Below, in pieces: positions 45,981 through 55,040 of a stretch of DNA of 64,000 bases (position 1 is its first letter; every line of letters starts with the position of its first letter). Below the pieces are notes generated by a model, which was given only the letters and a program-made list of their open reading frames with translations, was not told the origin of the DNA and searched no databases. Origin of the DNA: Geothrix terrae (GTDB taxonomy: Bacteria; Acidobacteriota; Holophagae; Holophagales; Holophagaceae); assembly GCF_022808775.1 (NCBI RefSeq), contig NZ_JAKZLA010000009.1, positions 1 to 64,000 of the forward strand, given 5' to 3'. The translations under genes and the position numbers were made by a program.

Positions 45981-46010
45981 CTAGGAGGCCCCGCTCGCGG
46001 GGCCTCCTAG
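45981..46010 (+). terminator. Terminator after the C69 dipeptidase gene
   Basis: CTAGGAGGCCCCGC and its complement (14 bases each), then TTGTG. A second small hairpin (CTGAAAA / TTTTCAG) precedes it. Confidence 0.75.
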
Positions 46011-46067
46011 TTGTGACGCTTGCCAATCCATACCCCGTGGGATGATGGCCGGTCTCCCGAGGTCCCC

Positions 46068-47846
46068 ATGCACCGCCCTGATCCGCATTCCCACTACGAT
46101 GCTGCCCAACCGAAGGCCCGGCGGCTTCGCCTGAAGCTGGAGGTGGACTTCGCCGCCAAGCGCATCGCTGGGGAGGTCGTGCTGGAGTTCGGCGGCCCGG
46201 TGTCGGGCCCGCTGGACCTGGACACCAAGGGGCTGGAGATCCTCGCGGTGGACGCGCCGGGCAAGGGGTCCCTCCCCTGGGAGCTGGGGGAAGCCGATCC
46301 CATCCTGGGCAGCCGCCTGCGGGTGACGGCGCCCGCGGGCACGCAGGAGGTGGCCATCCGCTACCGGACGGCCCCAGACGCCATGGCCCTCCAGTGGCTG
46401 GATCCGCAGCAGACCGAGGGCAAGGTGGCGCCCTACCTCTTCAGCCAGTGTCAGCAGATCCACGCCCGCACCATGGTGCCCTGCCAGGACACGCCCATCG
46501 CGCGCGTCTCCTACCAGGCGGAAGTCACCGTGCCGGAGGGTCTCACGGCCGTGATGTCCGCGGGCCCGGACGGCGATGAGGCCACCGGCGATGGCCGCCA
46601 CGTCTTCCGCTTCACCATGCCCCAGCCCATCCCCAGCTACCTGCTGGCCCTGGCCGTGGGGCGCCTGGAGTCCCGCGACCTGAGCCCCCGCAGCCGCGTG
46701 TGGGCGGAGCCCGAGACGGTGGAAGCCGCCGCCTGGGAGTTCGCGGGCGTGGAGGAGATGATCGTCAAGGCCGAGGGCCTCTTCGGGCCCTATCCCTGGG
46801 ACCGCTACGACATGCTCGTGCTGCCGCCTTCCTTCCCCTACGGCGGCATGGAGAACCCCCGCATGACCTTCCTCACGCCCACCCTGCTGGCGGGGGACCG
46901 CAGCCTGGTGGACGTGGTGGCCCATGAGCTGGCCCACAGCTGGACCGGCAACCTCGTCACCAACGCCAGCATGGAGCACTTCTGGCTGAACGAGGGTTTC
47001 ACCGTCTGGGCCGAGCGCAAGATCCTGCGCACCCTCCACGGGGACGACGCCGCGGCCCTGGGCTGGGCGACGGGCCAGAAGGCCCTGGAGGACAGCCTGG
47101 AGCGCTTCAAGAAGGAGCCCCACCTCACGGTGCTGCGGATGCACCTCGAGGGCATCGATCCCGACGACGCCTTCTCCAGCATCCCCTACGAGAAGGGCGC
47201 GCGCCTGGTGGCCGCCCTGGAGCGCGAGGTGGGCGAGGCGCGCTTCCAGCGCTTCCTCCGCGAGTACATGGACGCCTTCCGCTTCACGTCCATCACCACC
47301 GAGCAGTTCTGCGCCTTCGTGGGCGAGAAGCTGCCCGGCGCCCTGGCGGCCGTGAACGCCACCGCCTATCTGGGCGAGCCCGGGATGCCCGCCACGGCGC
47401 CCCAGTTCCACAGCGCCCAGCTGGATGGCCTCACGGCCCTGGCGGAAGGATGGGGGGGAGGTCAGCGACCCACCGAGGCCCAGATCGCGGCCTGGACGCC
47501 TTCGGAGCTGCTGGTCTACCTCCAGAAGCTGCCCCGGCAGCTCACCCAGGCCGACTGCGCCTGGCTGGACGCGCACTTCAAGCTGATGGATCGCGGCAAC
47601 CACGAGATCCTCGTGGAGTGGCTCACCTTGGCCGCGGCCGCCGACTACGAGCCGGCCTTCCCGCGCATCCGCGAGGTGCTGATCCGCGTGGGCCGCATGA
47701 AGTACCTGCGGCCCCTCTACGGCGCCCTGGGCCAGCACGCCCGCACCCGCGCCCTGGCCCGCGAGATCTTCGCCGCCGCCAGTCCCGGCTACCACGGCCT
47801 GTCGCGGCGCGTGGTGGCATCCGTGCTTGAGTCCTACCCCAGCTGA
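46068..47846 (+). CDS. M1-family aminopeptidase
   Basis: 592 residues without a signal peptide, so probably cytoplasmic. GGMEN (259-263), HELAH (286-290) in VAHELAHSWTGNLVTNASMEHFWLNEGF and the Glu309 ligand are intact. The C-terminal ARM-like helices resemble leukotriene-A4-hydrolase-type members. ATG 46068 has AGG upstream; the earlier in-frame codon adds a poorly conserved lead. It removes N-terminal residues from imported peptides. Confidence 0.96.
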   Translation: MHRPDPHSHYDAAQPKARRLRLKLEVDFAAKRIAGEVVLEFGGPVSGPLDLDTKGLEILAVDAPGKGSLPWELGEADPILGSRLRVTAPAGTQEVAIRYRTAPDAMALQWLDPQQTEGKVAPYLFSQCQQIHARTMVPCQDTPIARVSYQAEVTVPEGLTAVMSAGPDGDEATGDGRHVFRFTMPQPIPSYLLALAVGRLESRDLSPRSRVWAEPETVEAAAWEFAGVEEMIVKAEGLFGPYPWDRYDMLVLPPSFPYGGMENPRMTFLTPTLLAGDRSLVDVVAHELAHSWTGNLVTNASMEHFWLNEGFTVWAERKILRTLHGDDAAALGWATGQKALEDSLERFKKEPHLTVLRMHLEGIDPDDAFSSIPYEKGARLVAALEREVGEARFQRFLREYMDAFRFTSITTEQFCAFVGEKLPGALAAVNATAYLGEPGMPATAPQFHSAQLDGLTALAEGWGGGQRPTEAQIAAWTPSELLVYLQKLPRQLTQADCAWLDAHFKLMDRGNHEILVEWLTLAAAADYEPAFPRIREVLIRVGRMKYLRPLYGALGQHARTRALAREIFAAASPGYHGLSRRVVASVLESYPS

Positions 47847-47960
47847 AAAACACTCGCGGAGATCGCAGAGAAAGCGGAGAACCCAGAGGAGACAGCCATG
47901 TTTCTTTTCTCCGCAATCTCCGCCAGTCTCCGCGATCTCTGCGTGAGTCTTTGCCCTTCC
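47847..47960. repeat. Dispersed intergenic palindromic repeat, copy B
   Basis: ACTCGCGGAGATCGCAGAG on the left pairs with TCTCCGCGATCTCTGCG on the right, with AAAGCGGAGAAC and TTCTCCGC words between. It starts right after the M1 stop. It is the cleanest of four copies. Confidence 0.75.
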
Positions 47961-47984
47961 ATGGCCTGAACCCCAGGAGCCTCC

Positions 47985-50030
47985 ATGTCCCACGGATCCG
48001 AACCCCAGGAGATCAAGGGCCTGCCGGCGAACGCCCGGCGCGCCCTGTCTCCCGGCGAGAGCTACGTCCCCCTCGTCCCCCAGGACGGCGTGCCGGAGAC
48101 CACGCCCCGGGCCATCACCATGGGCCTCATCTTCTGCGCCATCTTCAGCATGGCCGCCGCCTACCTGGCCCTGAAGCTGGGCCAGGGCATCGAGGCCGCC
48201 ATCCCCATCGCCATCCTGGCCGTGGGCCTCTCGCGCTTCTTCCCCCGCAAGAACACGATCCTGGAGAACGTCATCGTCCAGAGCATCGGCGCCAACAGCA
48301 GCCATGTGGTCAGCGGCGCGGCCTTCACCATCCCCGCCCTCTACATCCTGGCCCAGACGCCCGGCAGCGGCGTGCCCACGCCCACGCTGTGGCAGGTGGT
48401 GCTGGTGAGCTTCCTGGGCGGCTGCATCGGCATCCTGTTCCTGGTGCCCCTGCGCCACCACTTCATGGTGGAGAACCACGGCATCTTCCCCTGGCCCGAG
48501 GCCACCGCCACCGCCGAGATCCTCGTGACCGGCGAGAAGGCCGGCAACCAGGCCAAGGAGCTGGCCATCGCCGCCGGCATCGGCGCCCTGTACGACGGCA
48601 TCACCTCGATCTTCCGCGGCATGGGCGAATACCTGCGCCTCGACCACGTCTGGGTGGGCCGCGCCCTGCGCGACAAGTTCATGAGCTTCAACTTCCTGAA
48701 CAGCGCGGCCACGCTGGGTATCGGCTACATCATCGGCCTGCGCTATTCCGCCGTCATCGCTGCCGGCTCCTTCTTCAGCATGTTCGTGCTGGTGCCCCTC
48801 TTCCACGCCATCGGCCAGCATGTGCCGGTGATCGTGCCGCCGGGCGCCAAGCTCATCGCCGACATGACGCCCGAGCAGGTCTTCTTCGCCTACGTGCGCA
48901 TCATCGGCGTGGGCGCCATCGCGGGCGCGGGCGTCATGGGCGTGCTGGCCTCCATGCCCAACATGATCCGCAGCATCATCAGCAACATGAAGGCCCTCAT
49001 GAACCGGGACGCGGCCGCCGAGTCCCCCAAGGCCGCCATCCGCACGGAGCGCAGCCTGGCGGGCTCCATGATCGCCGTGGGCCTCGTCACCAGCATGGTG
49101 GGCACGATGGCCTTCCTCAGTTTCGGCCTCGGCATCAAGCAGGCCCTGGTGCCGGCCCTCATCGCCACCCTCGTGGTGATGGTCATCTCCTTCTTCTTCG
49201 CCCCCGTCGCCGCCCGGGCCATCGCCACCATCGGCACCAACCCCATCAGCGGCATGACCATGCTGACCCTCGTCATCACCGGCGTGCTGATGCTGAGGCT
49301 GAACTTCACCGGCGGCTACGGCATGTTCCTCACCATGATGGTGGGCGGCATCGTCTGCACGGCCCTGGCGGCCTCCGGCGCCTTCAGCACCGACCTCAAG
49401 ATCGGCCACTGGATCGGGGCCACGCCCGCGCGCCAGATCGGCTGGAAGTTCGTGGGCACCTTCGTGGCGGCCCTCTTCACGGGCATCGCCATGTGGCTCA
49501 TGGCCAAGCAGGTGAACCTGGACGGCACCATGGCCCTGGGCACCTCCATCCCGGCGCCCCAGGCCAGCGCCATGAAGGCCATCCTCGAAGGCATCTTCGG
49601 CACCGTGTCCATGCCCCTGCGCTGGTACGCCTTCGGCCTCGGCGTCATGCTCTCCCTCGTGCTGCGCATGGTGGAGCTGCCCGCCCTGGGCTTCGCGCTG
49701 GGCATGTACCTGCCCATCGAGCTGAACACGCCCCTCTTCCTGGGCGGCATCCTGGCGCACCTGGTGAACCGGGCCAAGCCCGGTACCAGCGAAGCCGACG
49801 CCAAGGCCCGGGAGAACCGCGGCGTCCTCATCGCCAGCGGCCTCATGGCCGGCGGCGCCATCATGGGCGTGGTGGCCAGCTTCGTGAAGCTCAAGTGGAC
49901 CGAGGGCTTCCCCCTCCTCAGCACCCACCAGGCCGAAGGGGCCCTGGGCGAGTGGCTGGGCCTCGCCGCCCTCGTGGCCCTGTGCCTCTACGTCGTCGTC
50001 TACAGCCGGCGGGCCAAGGGCGAGGCGTAG
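47985..50030 (+). CDS. OPT-family oligopeptide transporter
   Basis: 681 residues, about 15 membrane helices. Features: TMGLIFCAIFSMAAAYLALKLGQGIEAAIPIAI, the polar ENVIVQSIGANSSHVVSGAAF substrate-path region, and NPISGMTMLTL. Imports small peptides by proton coupling. Follows the M1 aminopeptidase gene and fits the peptide-utilisation block. Confidence 0.95.
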   Translation: MSHGSEPQEIKGLPANARRALSPGESYVPLVPQDGVPETTPRAITMGLIFCAIFSMAAAYLALKLGQGIEAAIPIAILAVGLSRFFPRKNTILENVIVQSIGANSSHVVSGAAFTIPALYILAQTPGSGVPTPTLWQVVLVSFLGGCIGILFLVPLRHHFMVENHGIFPWPEATATAEILVTGEKAGNQAKELAIAAGIGALYDGITSIFRGMGEYLRLDHVWVGRALRDKFMSFNFLNSAATLGIGYIIGLRYSAVIAAGSFFSMFVLVPLFHAIGQHVPVIVPPGAKLIADMTPEQVFFAYVRIIGVGAIAGAGVMGVLASMPNMIRSIISNMKALMNRDAAAESPKAAIRTERSLAGSMIAVGLVTSMVGTMAFLSFGLGIKQALVPALIATLVVMVISFFFAPVAARAIATIGTNPISGMTMLTLVITGVLMLRLNFTGGYGMFLTMMVGGIVCTALAASGAFSTDLKIGHWIGATPARQIGWKFVGTFVAALFTGIAMWLMAKQVNLDGTMALGTSIPAPQASAMKAILEGIFGTVSMPLRWYAFGLGVMLSLVLRMVELPALGFALGMYLPIELNTPLFLGGILAHLVNRAKPGTSEADAKARENRGVLIASGLMAGGAIMGVVASFVKLKWTEGFPLLSTHQAEGALGEWLGLAALVALCLYVVVYSRRAKGEA

Positions 50031-50039
50031 CCGTTCGTC

Positions 50040-50155
50040 AGTCGAAAAGAATCCGATAAGCGGAGGAGGACAGAGAAGCTGAGGAAAGCGGAGAAAAGGT
50101 TTCTGGGTTGCTTTTCCTCCGCTTTTCTCTGTTCCTCGGCCGCCCTCCGCTTACA
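50040..50155. repeat. Dispersed intergenic palindromic repeat, copy C
   Basis: AAGCGGAGGAGGACAGAGAAG pairs with the later CTTTTCTCTGTTCCTCGGCC...CCGCTT. It lies between two convergent genes (OPT and the inositol monophosphatase gene), where it may double as a terminator. Confidence 0.7.
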
Positions 50156-50177
50156 TCACGCCTTCCCGCGAAGTCGC

Positions 50178-50954
50178 TCAGCCCTCCAGAGTCTCCAGCA
50201 GATCCTGCGCCACGCCCCGGGTGCCCACCACCAGGTTCCCGCTCTGGAACCAGCCCTGCCCACCGTTCCAATCGGTGATCACGCCGCCGGCCTCCTGCAC
50301 CAGCAGGGCGCCGGCGGCGAGGTCCCAGGGCTTGAGGCCCAGCTCGAAGTAGCCGTCGAAGATGCCGCAGGCCACGTGGGCTAGGTCCAGGGCGGCGCTG
50401 CCGGCGCGGCGGATGCCCTTGGCCCTCGGAAAGACGCGACCCAGGGCGGCGTTGAAGGTCGGCCAGCGCTCGCCCAGCTGGAAGGCGAAGCCTGTTGCGA
50501 GGAAGGCACCATCCAGGCCCTCCTGCTGAGAGACGTGCATGGGCTGGCCATTCCAGGTGGCGCCCATCCCACGCACGGCCAGGAAGCAGTCCTCCCGCAG
50601 GGGATCCAGCACACAGCCCACCACGGGGCCTTCCGCGTCCCACAGGGCCACGGACACGCACCAGTGGGGGAAGCCCTGGACGAAGTTCAGGGTGCCGTCC
50701 AGCGGATCGACAATCCAGCGGCGCTCGGTGTCCCCGGAAGCACCGCCCTCTTCACCCATAAAACCGTATTGCGGGAAACGGAAGTCCAGCTCGGCGTGGA
50801 TGGCGGTCTCGGCGGCGCGATCGGCCTCGCTCACCATGTCGTTCTTGGTCTTCTCGGTGATGGTGGCCGGATCGAGTTTCCGGAAGTAGCCGAGCAGCAC
50901 CTTTCCCCCGGCCTGGGCCGCAGCCAGGCAAGCCTCCCGTTGCGCGTCGTACAT
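50178..50954 (-). CDS. Inositol monophosphatase family protein
   Basis: 258 residues. Metal-site motifs GEEGG and WIVDPLDGTLNFVQGFPHWCVSVAL, and the C-terminal GLKPWDLAAGALLVQEAGGVITDWNG. SuhB-like fold that removes phosphate from inositol or other sugar phosphates. GGGAG precedes the ATG at 50954; earlier residues are not conserved. Confidence 0.94.
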   Translation of the reverse strand: MYDAQREACLAAAQAGGKVLLGYFRKLDPATITEKTKNDMVSEADRAAETAIHAELDFRFPQYGFMGEEGGASGDTERRWIVDPLDGTLNFVQGFPHWCVSVALWDAEGPVVGCVLDPLREDCFLAVRGMGATWNGQPMHVSQQEGLDGAFLATGFAFQLGERWPTFNAALGRVFPRAKGIRRAGSAALDLAHVACGIFDGYFELGLKPWDLAAGALLVQEAGGVITDWNGGQGWFQSGNLVVGTRGVAQDLLETLEG

Positions 50955-51009
50955 GTCAGGCTCCCTGGAGAAGTCATGACAAGACGCCACGGGGCCTTGT
51001 CATGACCCC

Positions 51010-52491
51010 TCAGATTCTGTCATGGGCCTCCGCCCGCTTCTTCAAAGCCCGGATCATGCCGGGGAACACGAAGAGGTGGAAGGGCAGCACGGAGTACCAG
51101 TAGATCAGACCGAGCACGCCGTGGGGCTCGAAGAAGGCGGTCTGCTCCAGGCGCGAGCCCGTTCCCTCGGGTCGCACGGTGAATTGGAGCCAGGCGTGGC
51201 CATCCAGCTTCATCTCGGACCGCAGGCGCAGGAGGCGGTCCTCCTCGACAGCCTCGACGCGCCAGAAATCCACGGGATCGCCCACCCGGAGCTGCCGCGG
51301 GTGCCGCCGCCCCCGGCGCATGCCCATGCCGCGGAACAGCCGGTCCAGGAAGCCGCGGATCTGCCACAGCCAGTTGCCGGCGGGCCAGCCGTTCTCGCCG
51401 CCCAGCGCGCAGAAGGTCTCGAACACCACGTGGGGCCGCGCTTTGACGTGCCGGTGGTGACGCTCCAGGAACATGCCCTCGTGGGAACCCAGGACCTCCT
51501 CCTCCTGCTCGCGGGAGAGGCTCGTGGCCCACGTGGTCTCCACCGCGTCCTCGTCCAGGCGCTGCAGGGCCAGGGCCAGGGCCTCCTTGTAGGCCATGGG
51601 GCGCACCCGGAAGACCTCCAGGGCGCGGGGGTCGCGCACCACCACCTCCGTGGTCATGCCTTCGATGAGGGGCTTGGCCAGAACCAGCGGGATGGGCGTG
51701 ACCAGGTCCACCCACAGGGCCGACAGGATCGGCAGCGGCACGCGCATGGGGAGGATGTAGCGGCGCAGGCCCCGGGCCTCGGCGTAGCCCAGCATCATCC
51801 GCCGGTAGTCGAGGACGTCGCGGCCGCCGATCTCGAAGATGCCCGACACATCGGGATGCTCCAGGGCCTCGGTCAGGTAACCCAGCACGTTGCGCACGCC
51901 GATGGGCTGGCAGCGGGTGTTGACCCAGCGCGGCGTGATCATGACGGGCAGGCGCTCCGTCAGGTGGCGGATCATCTCGAAGCTGGCGCTGCCGCTGCCC
52001 ACGATGACGGCCGCCCGGAACTCCAGCACCGGCACGCCCGTGGAGCCCAGGGCCGCGCCCACCTCCTGGCGGCTGGCCAAGTGCTCGCTGCGCTGGCGCG
52101 CCGGATCCCCCAGCCCGCCCAGGTAGATGATCCGCTGCACGCCCGCCTTGGCGCAGGCCGCGGCGAAGACCAGGGCATGGCCCAGGTCCCGGTCCCGGAA
52201 GTCCGGCCGGTCCTCGCCCATGGCATGGACCAGGTAGTAGGCCTGCGACACGCCCTCCAGGGCCACCGCCAGGGAGGCCGGATCGCTCACGTCCCCCTTC
52301 ACCGTCTGCACCCCCGGCCAGCTGCGCCCCGCCAGCCGGTCGGGGTTGCGCGCCATGCAGCGCACGCGGTGGCCCGCCGCGAGCAGACGGGGCACCAGGC
52401 GTCCACCGATGTAGCCCGTGGCGCCGGTCACGAGGATGAGCGGCCGGCCGGGGTCCATCAGGCTCGCGCCCGTGGGCTGCGGCGACGTCAT
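51010..52491 (-). CDS. SDR-type NAD(P)-binding protein with DUF2867 C-terminus
   Basis: 493 residues. The N-terminal Rossmann fold (LILVTGATGYIGGRLVPRLLAAGHRVRCMARNPDRL) is an atypical SDR/NmrA-like domain, and the ~200-residue C-terminal part (DFWRVEAVEEDRLLRLRSEMKLDGHAWLQF, YWYSVLPFHLFVFPGMIR) matches DUF2867. Substrate unknown. The ATG overlaps the stop of the upstream dph6-like gene (ATGA). Confidence 0.9.
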   Translation of the reverse strand: MTSPQPTGASLMDPGRPLILVTGATGYIGGRLVPRLLAAGHRVRCMARNPDRLAGRSWPGVQTVKGDVSDPASLAVALEGVSQAYYLVHAMGEDRPDFRDRDLGHALVFAAACAKAGVQRIIYLGGLGDPARQRSEHLASRQEVGAALGSTGVPVLEFRAAVIVGSGSASFEMIRHLTERLPVMITPRWVNTRCQPIGVRNVLGYLTEALEHPDVSGIFEIGGRDVLDYRRMMLGYAEARGLRRYILPMRVPLPILSALWVDLVTPIPLVLAKPLIEGMTTEVVVRDPRALEVFRVRPMAYKEALALALQRLDEDAVETTWATSLSREQEEEVLGSHEGMFLERHHRHVKARPHVVFETFCALGGENGWPAGNWLWQIRGFLDRLFRGMGMRRGRRHPRQLRVGDPVDFWRVEAVEEDRLLRLRSEMKLDGHAWLQFTVRPEGTGSRLEQTAFFEPHGVLGLIYWYSVLPFHLFVFPGMIRALKKRAEAHDRI

Positions 52492-53156
52492 GCGGGCACC
52501 AGGTCCGCGAAGACGAACCCGTCCCGTTCCACCACTTCGCCCCGTCGGACCGCCACCGGATGGCTGAACATGGGGCCGTCCCAGGCGAAGGTGTGGAACT
52601 CGCCCCGTTCCCCACAGGGATCCACGCCGGCCGGCAGGTCCGCCAGCAACCCGGCGTCGAAGGCCCGGCCCGCGAAGGAGGCATCCAGTGCCCGGAGGTC
52701 CACGCAGGTCAGGGTGGCCTTCAGGCCCGCGGTCACCATGGTCCGGGAAACCTCCGCGGTATCCGGATCCCAGATGGGGAACAAGGGCGCCAGGCCCGTG
52801 CCTGCCAGCTTCTGGATGCGGTAGTCCCGCACATCCTCCAGGAACAGGTCCCCGAAGGCCATGGCGCCGATGCCTGCGGCCACGGCCTCGGCGCAGACCT
52901 GGGCCATGCGGGCCTCGTAGGCCTCGTTGGGGCATGGCCAGGGCAGCGGCACCTTCCAGAGGGGCAGCCCCGCGGCCTCGGCCTGGGCCTCCAGCAGGGA
53001 TTCCCGCACCGCGTGCATGGCCACCCGCCCGAAGGCCTCATTGGTGGTGGTGAGGAGCCCCACCACCTCCACGTCCCCGGCCTGGCGGAGGGTGTGGAGG
53101 GTCCAGGCGGCGTCCTTGCCGCTGGACCAGCTCAGGAGGACCTTCGTCCGAGTCAT
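52488..53156 (-). CDS. Dph6-like ATP-binding protein (PP-loop)
   Basis: 222 residues. PP-loop SWSSGKDAAWTLHTLRQAG at the N-terminus and FGDLFLEDVRDYRIQKLAGTGL in the second half match the diphthine-ammonia ligase (Dph6/MJ0570) family. Bacteria lack diphthamide, so this homologue probably adenylates another substrate. It is read together with the SDR gene downstream. Confidence 0.88.
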   Translation of the reverse strand: MTRTKVLLSWSSGKDAAWTLHTLRQAGDVEVVGLLTTTNEAFGRVAMHAVRESLLEAQAEAAGLPLWKVPLPWPCPNEAYEARMAQVCAEAVAAGIGAMAFGDLFLEDVRDYRIQKLAGTGLAPLFPIWDPDTAEVSRTMVTAGLKATLTCVDLRALDASFAGRAFDAGLLADLPAGVDPCGERGEFHTFAWDGPMFSHPVAVRRGEVVERDGFVFADLVPA

Positions 53157-53193
53157 GGGATCTCCGGGTCCAAGTATGGGCCCTCGAAAATCC

Positions 53194-53213
53194 TGACGAA
53201 TTTGGTAAACTTT
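53194..53213 (+). promoter_or_regulatory. TGAC-N6-GGTAAACTTT motif upstream of the NifU-like gene
   Basis: TGAC (53194-53197), six bases, GGTAAACTTT (53204-53213), 15 bases before the start codon. Same words and spacing as at 35788-35807. A candidate operator for an Fe-S or redox regulator of the Rrf2 type. Confidence 0.5.
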
Positions 53214-53227
53214 CCTGGGAGCCTTCC

Positions 53228-53770
53228 ATGCCCAAGGTCATCAACATCGAACCCACACCCAATCCCGATGCCCTGAAGTTCCTGGTGCACCCGGCCATTC
53301 TCAAGGCCGGCTCCCGGTCCTTCAAGGATTTCGGGGCGGCCGTGGGCGATCCGCTGGGCTCGGCGCTCTTCGCCCTGGGCAAGGTGACCTCCGTGTTCTA
53401 CATGGACCGCTTCGTCACCGTGAACAAGGACCCCTCGGCCGAGTGGACCGATCTCATCGACCCCATCTGCGAATCCATCGAGGACCTGAAGCTGCCCGAG
53501 AACGACACCGGCGATGTGGCGCTGACGCCGGGCGGCGACGCGGACGCGACGCTGGAGCGCATCAACCAGCTGCTGGACTCCCGCATCCGGCCCGGCCTGG
53601 CGGGGGATGGCGGCGGCCTGGAGGTGATCTCCTTCGACGGCCAGACCCTCCAGATCAGCTACCACGGCGCCTGCGGCTCCTGCCCCTCCTCCACCAGCGG
53701 CACCCTGCGCTACATCGAGGGGCTGCTCCAGGAGGAGATCAGTCCCAGCCTCCGCGTGGTGAGCTGGTGA
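53228..53770 (+). CDS. NifU-family Fe-S scaffold/carrier (Nfu)
   Basis: 180 residues: N-terminal Nfu_N domain (TPNPDALKFLVHPAIL) and C-terminal NifU domain with the CxxC cluster site GACGSCPSS. Delivers Fe-S clusters to target enzymes. Ends in EEISPSLRVVSW, of which a degraded second copy lies at 53841-53877. Confidence 0.95.
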   Translation: MPKVINIEPTPNPDALKFLVHPAILKAGSRSFKDFGAAVGDPLGSALFALGKVTSVFYMDRFVTVNKDPSAEWTDLIDPICESIEDLKLPENDTGDVALTPGGDADATLERINQLLDSRIRPGLAGDGGGLEVISFDGQTLQISYHGACGSCPSSTSGTLRYIEGLLQEEISPSLRVVSW

Positions 53771-53840
53771 AAGGCCCGTCAGAGGCCTGGCCCATTCCCC
53801 GCCCACGGCGCCTCGGTCATGGCCGGAGGCCATGCCGAGT
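53770..53840. repeat. Spacer with hairpin after the NifU-like gene
   Basis: 71 bases between the gene end and its degraded copy. It holds CTCGG-T-CATGGCC / GGCCATGCCGAG (53812-53839): 12 pairs, one bulge and loop GGA. No coding potential is visible. Confidence 0.55.
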
Positions 53841-53877
53841 GGAGATCAGCCCCAGCCTCCGCGTGGCGAGTTGGTAG
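53841..53877 (+). pseudogene. Degraded duplicate of the NifU-like gene 3' end
   Basis: 53841-53876 matches 53734-53769 at 32 of 36 bases, including the end of the EISPSLRV(V/A)SW reading frame and a stop codon. The four changes suggest an older event than the exact groEL and thioesterase duplicates. Confidence 0.8.
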
Positions 53878-53948
53878 ATTCCTTCCAATCTCGACTCTTG
53901 CGTGACAGGGAAAATCCGGCACTCTAAGGATACCGACTGGAGACATGC

Positions 53949-54950
53949 GTGAGCCCTGGGAAGGCGGTCAAGCGTCGCAGTGCCAAGGGGAACCATCTTG
54001 CCGCGCTGGCGGACCTGCTCAACGCCAGCCGGGAGGACCCGGCCCGGCTCTTCGAGCATGGCCTCGCCCTGCTGGTGGACCGCCTCAATGTGGACCGCGC
54101 CCTGCTCACCCGGATCACTGGGCTGGGCTACGAGGTGTTCTGGTGGGCCGTGGCGGAGGGCGCCAGCATGAACGGCATCTTCGAGGCCCCCGAGAAGGGC
54201 TACTGTCCCTGGGTGATGACCCACCCGGACCGTCCGCTCACCATCCGGGACGCCTCGCTGGAACCGCGCTGGCGCAAGAGCCCCGGCTACCTGGAACTCG
54301 GCATCCGCGCCTACTCCGGCGTGGCCCTGAAGGAAGGCGACAACGTGGTGGGCACCCTGTGCGTCCAGTGCCACGCCCCCAGGACCTTCGACCGCGGCGA
54401 GACCGAGCTGATCCGCGCCATGGGACACCTCATGGCGCGCACCCTCGAATCGGAGAGCATGAAGCAGGAGCTCCGGGGGGCCCTGGACGCGCTGGAGCTC
54501 AGCGGCGCCATCGTGGAGGACAGTGCCCTCCAGAGCGCCCGCTCCGGCCTGCCCAACCGCCGCTACCTCGACATCTGGCTCCGCGCCTCGCTGTTCATGG
54601 CCCGCCGCCGCAAGGAACCCATCGCCCTCGCCCTCTGGTCCCAGCCCCTGGTGACGGGCACCCGCGGCCGCCTGGCCGCCGCCGCCTCCCATCTGCGGGG
54701 CGAGGATCTGCTCATCGAGCTGTCGGCGGACCAGTACCTGCTGATCATGCCCCACACCAGCGAGGAGGGCGCGGAGGTCCTGCTCACGCGGCTTCGCGGG
54801 ATCGTGGGCGAGCATCCCACCGGGGCGACGCTGTGGTTCCCCGGGGATGACGACATGACCTTGAAGTCGGCTTTGACGCGCGTCGGCAAAGCCTTCACTG
54901 AAGCCAATCGCGAGGGTACGAGCCTGATCTGGAGCCACCGCCGAGGGTGA
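53949..54950 (+). CDS. GAF domain protein with degenerate GGDEF domain
   Basis: 333 residues. A GAF sensor (residues ~20-165, with EKGYCPWVMTHPDRPLTIRDASLEPRW and LGIRAYSGVALKEGDNVVGTLCVQC), then a GGDEF-like fold. The signature GG(D/E)EF is replaced by LSADQYLLIM, so diguanylate cyclase activity is unlikely. Instead it may bind a ligand or act as an effector. GTG start with GGAG upstream. The gene is single. Confidence 0.82.
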   Translation: MSPGKAVKRRSAKGNHLAALADLLNASREDPARLFEHGLALLVDRLNVDRALLTRITGLGYEVFWWAVAEGASMNGIFEAPEKGYCPWVMTHPDRPLTIRDASLEPRWRKSPGYLELGIRAYSGVALKEGDNVVGTLCVQCHAPRTFDRGETELIRAMGHLMARTLESESMKQELRGALDALELSGAIVEDSALQSARSGLPNRRYLDIWLRASLFMARRRKEPIALALWSQPLVTGTRGRLAAAASHLRGEDLLIELSADQYLLIMPHTSEEGAEVLLTRLRGIVGEHPTGATLWFPGDDDMTLKSALTRVGKAFTEANREGTSLIWSHRRG

Positions 54951-55040
54951 ACGGCGACACGCACGCTGGCCCGTCGGGCAGGTCCATGGGAAGATGAAAA
55001 GCTCTGGCACAGCCGGTGGAACCCGGCCCCGTGGAGGTGG

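Noticed and set aside
45981-49928. Minus-strand frame of over 1300 codons across the M1 and OPT genes
   Set aside because: It runs through repeat copy B and shows no domain; it is an artefact of codon bias in the real plus-strand genes.
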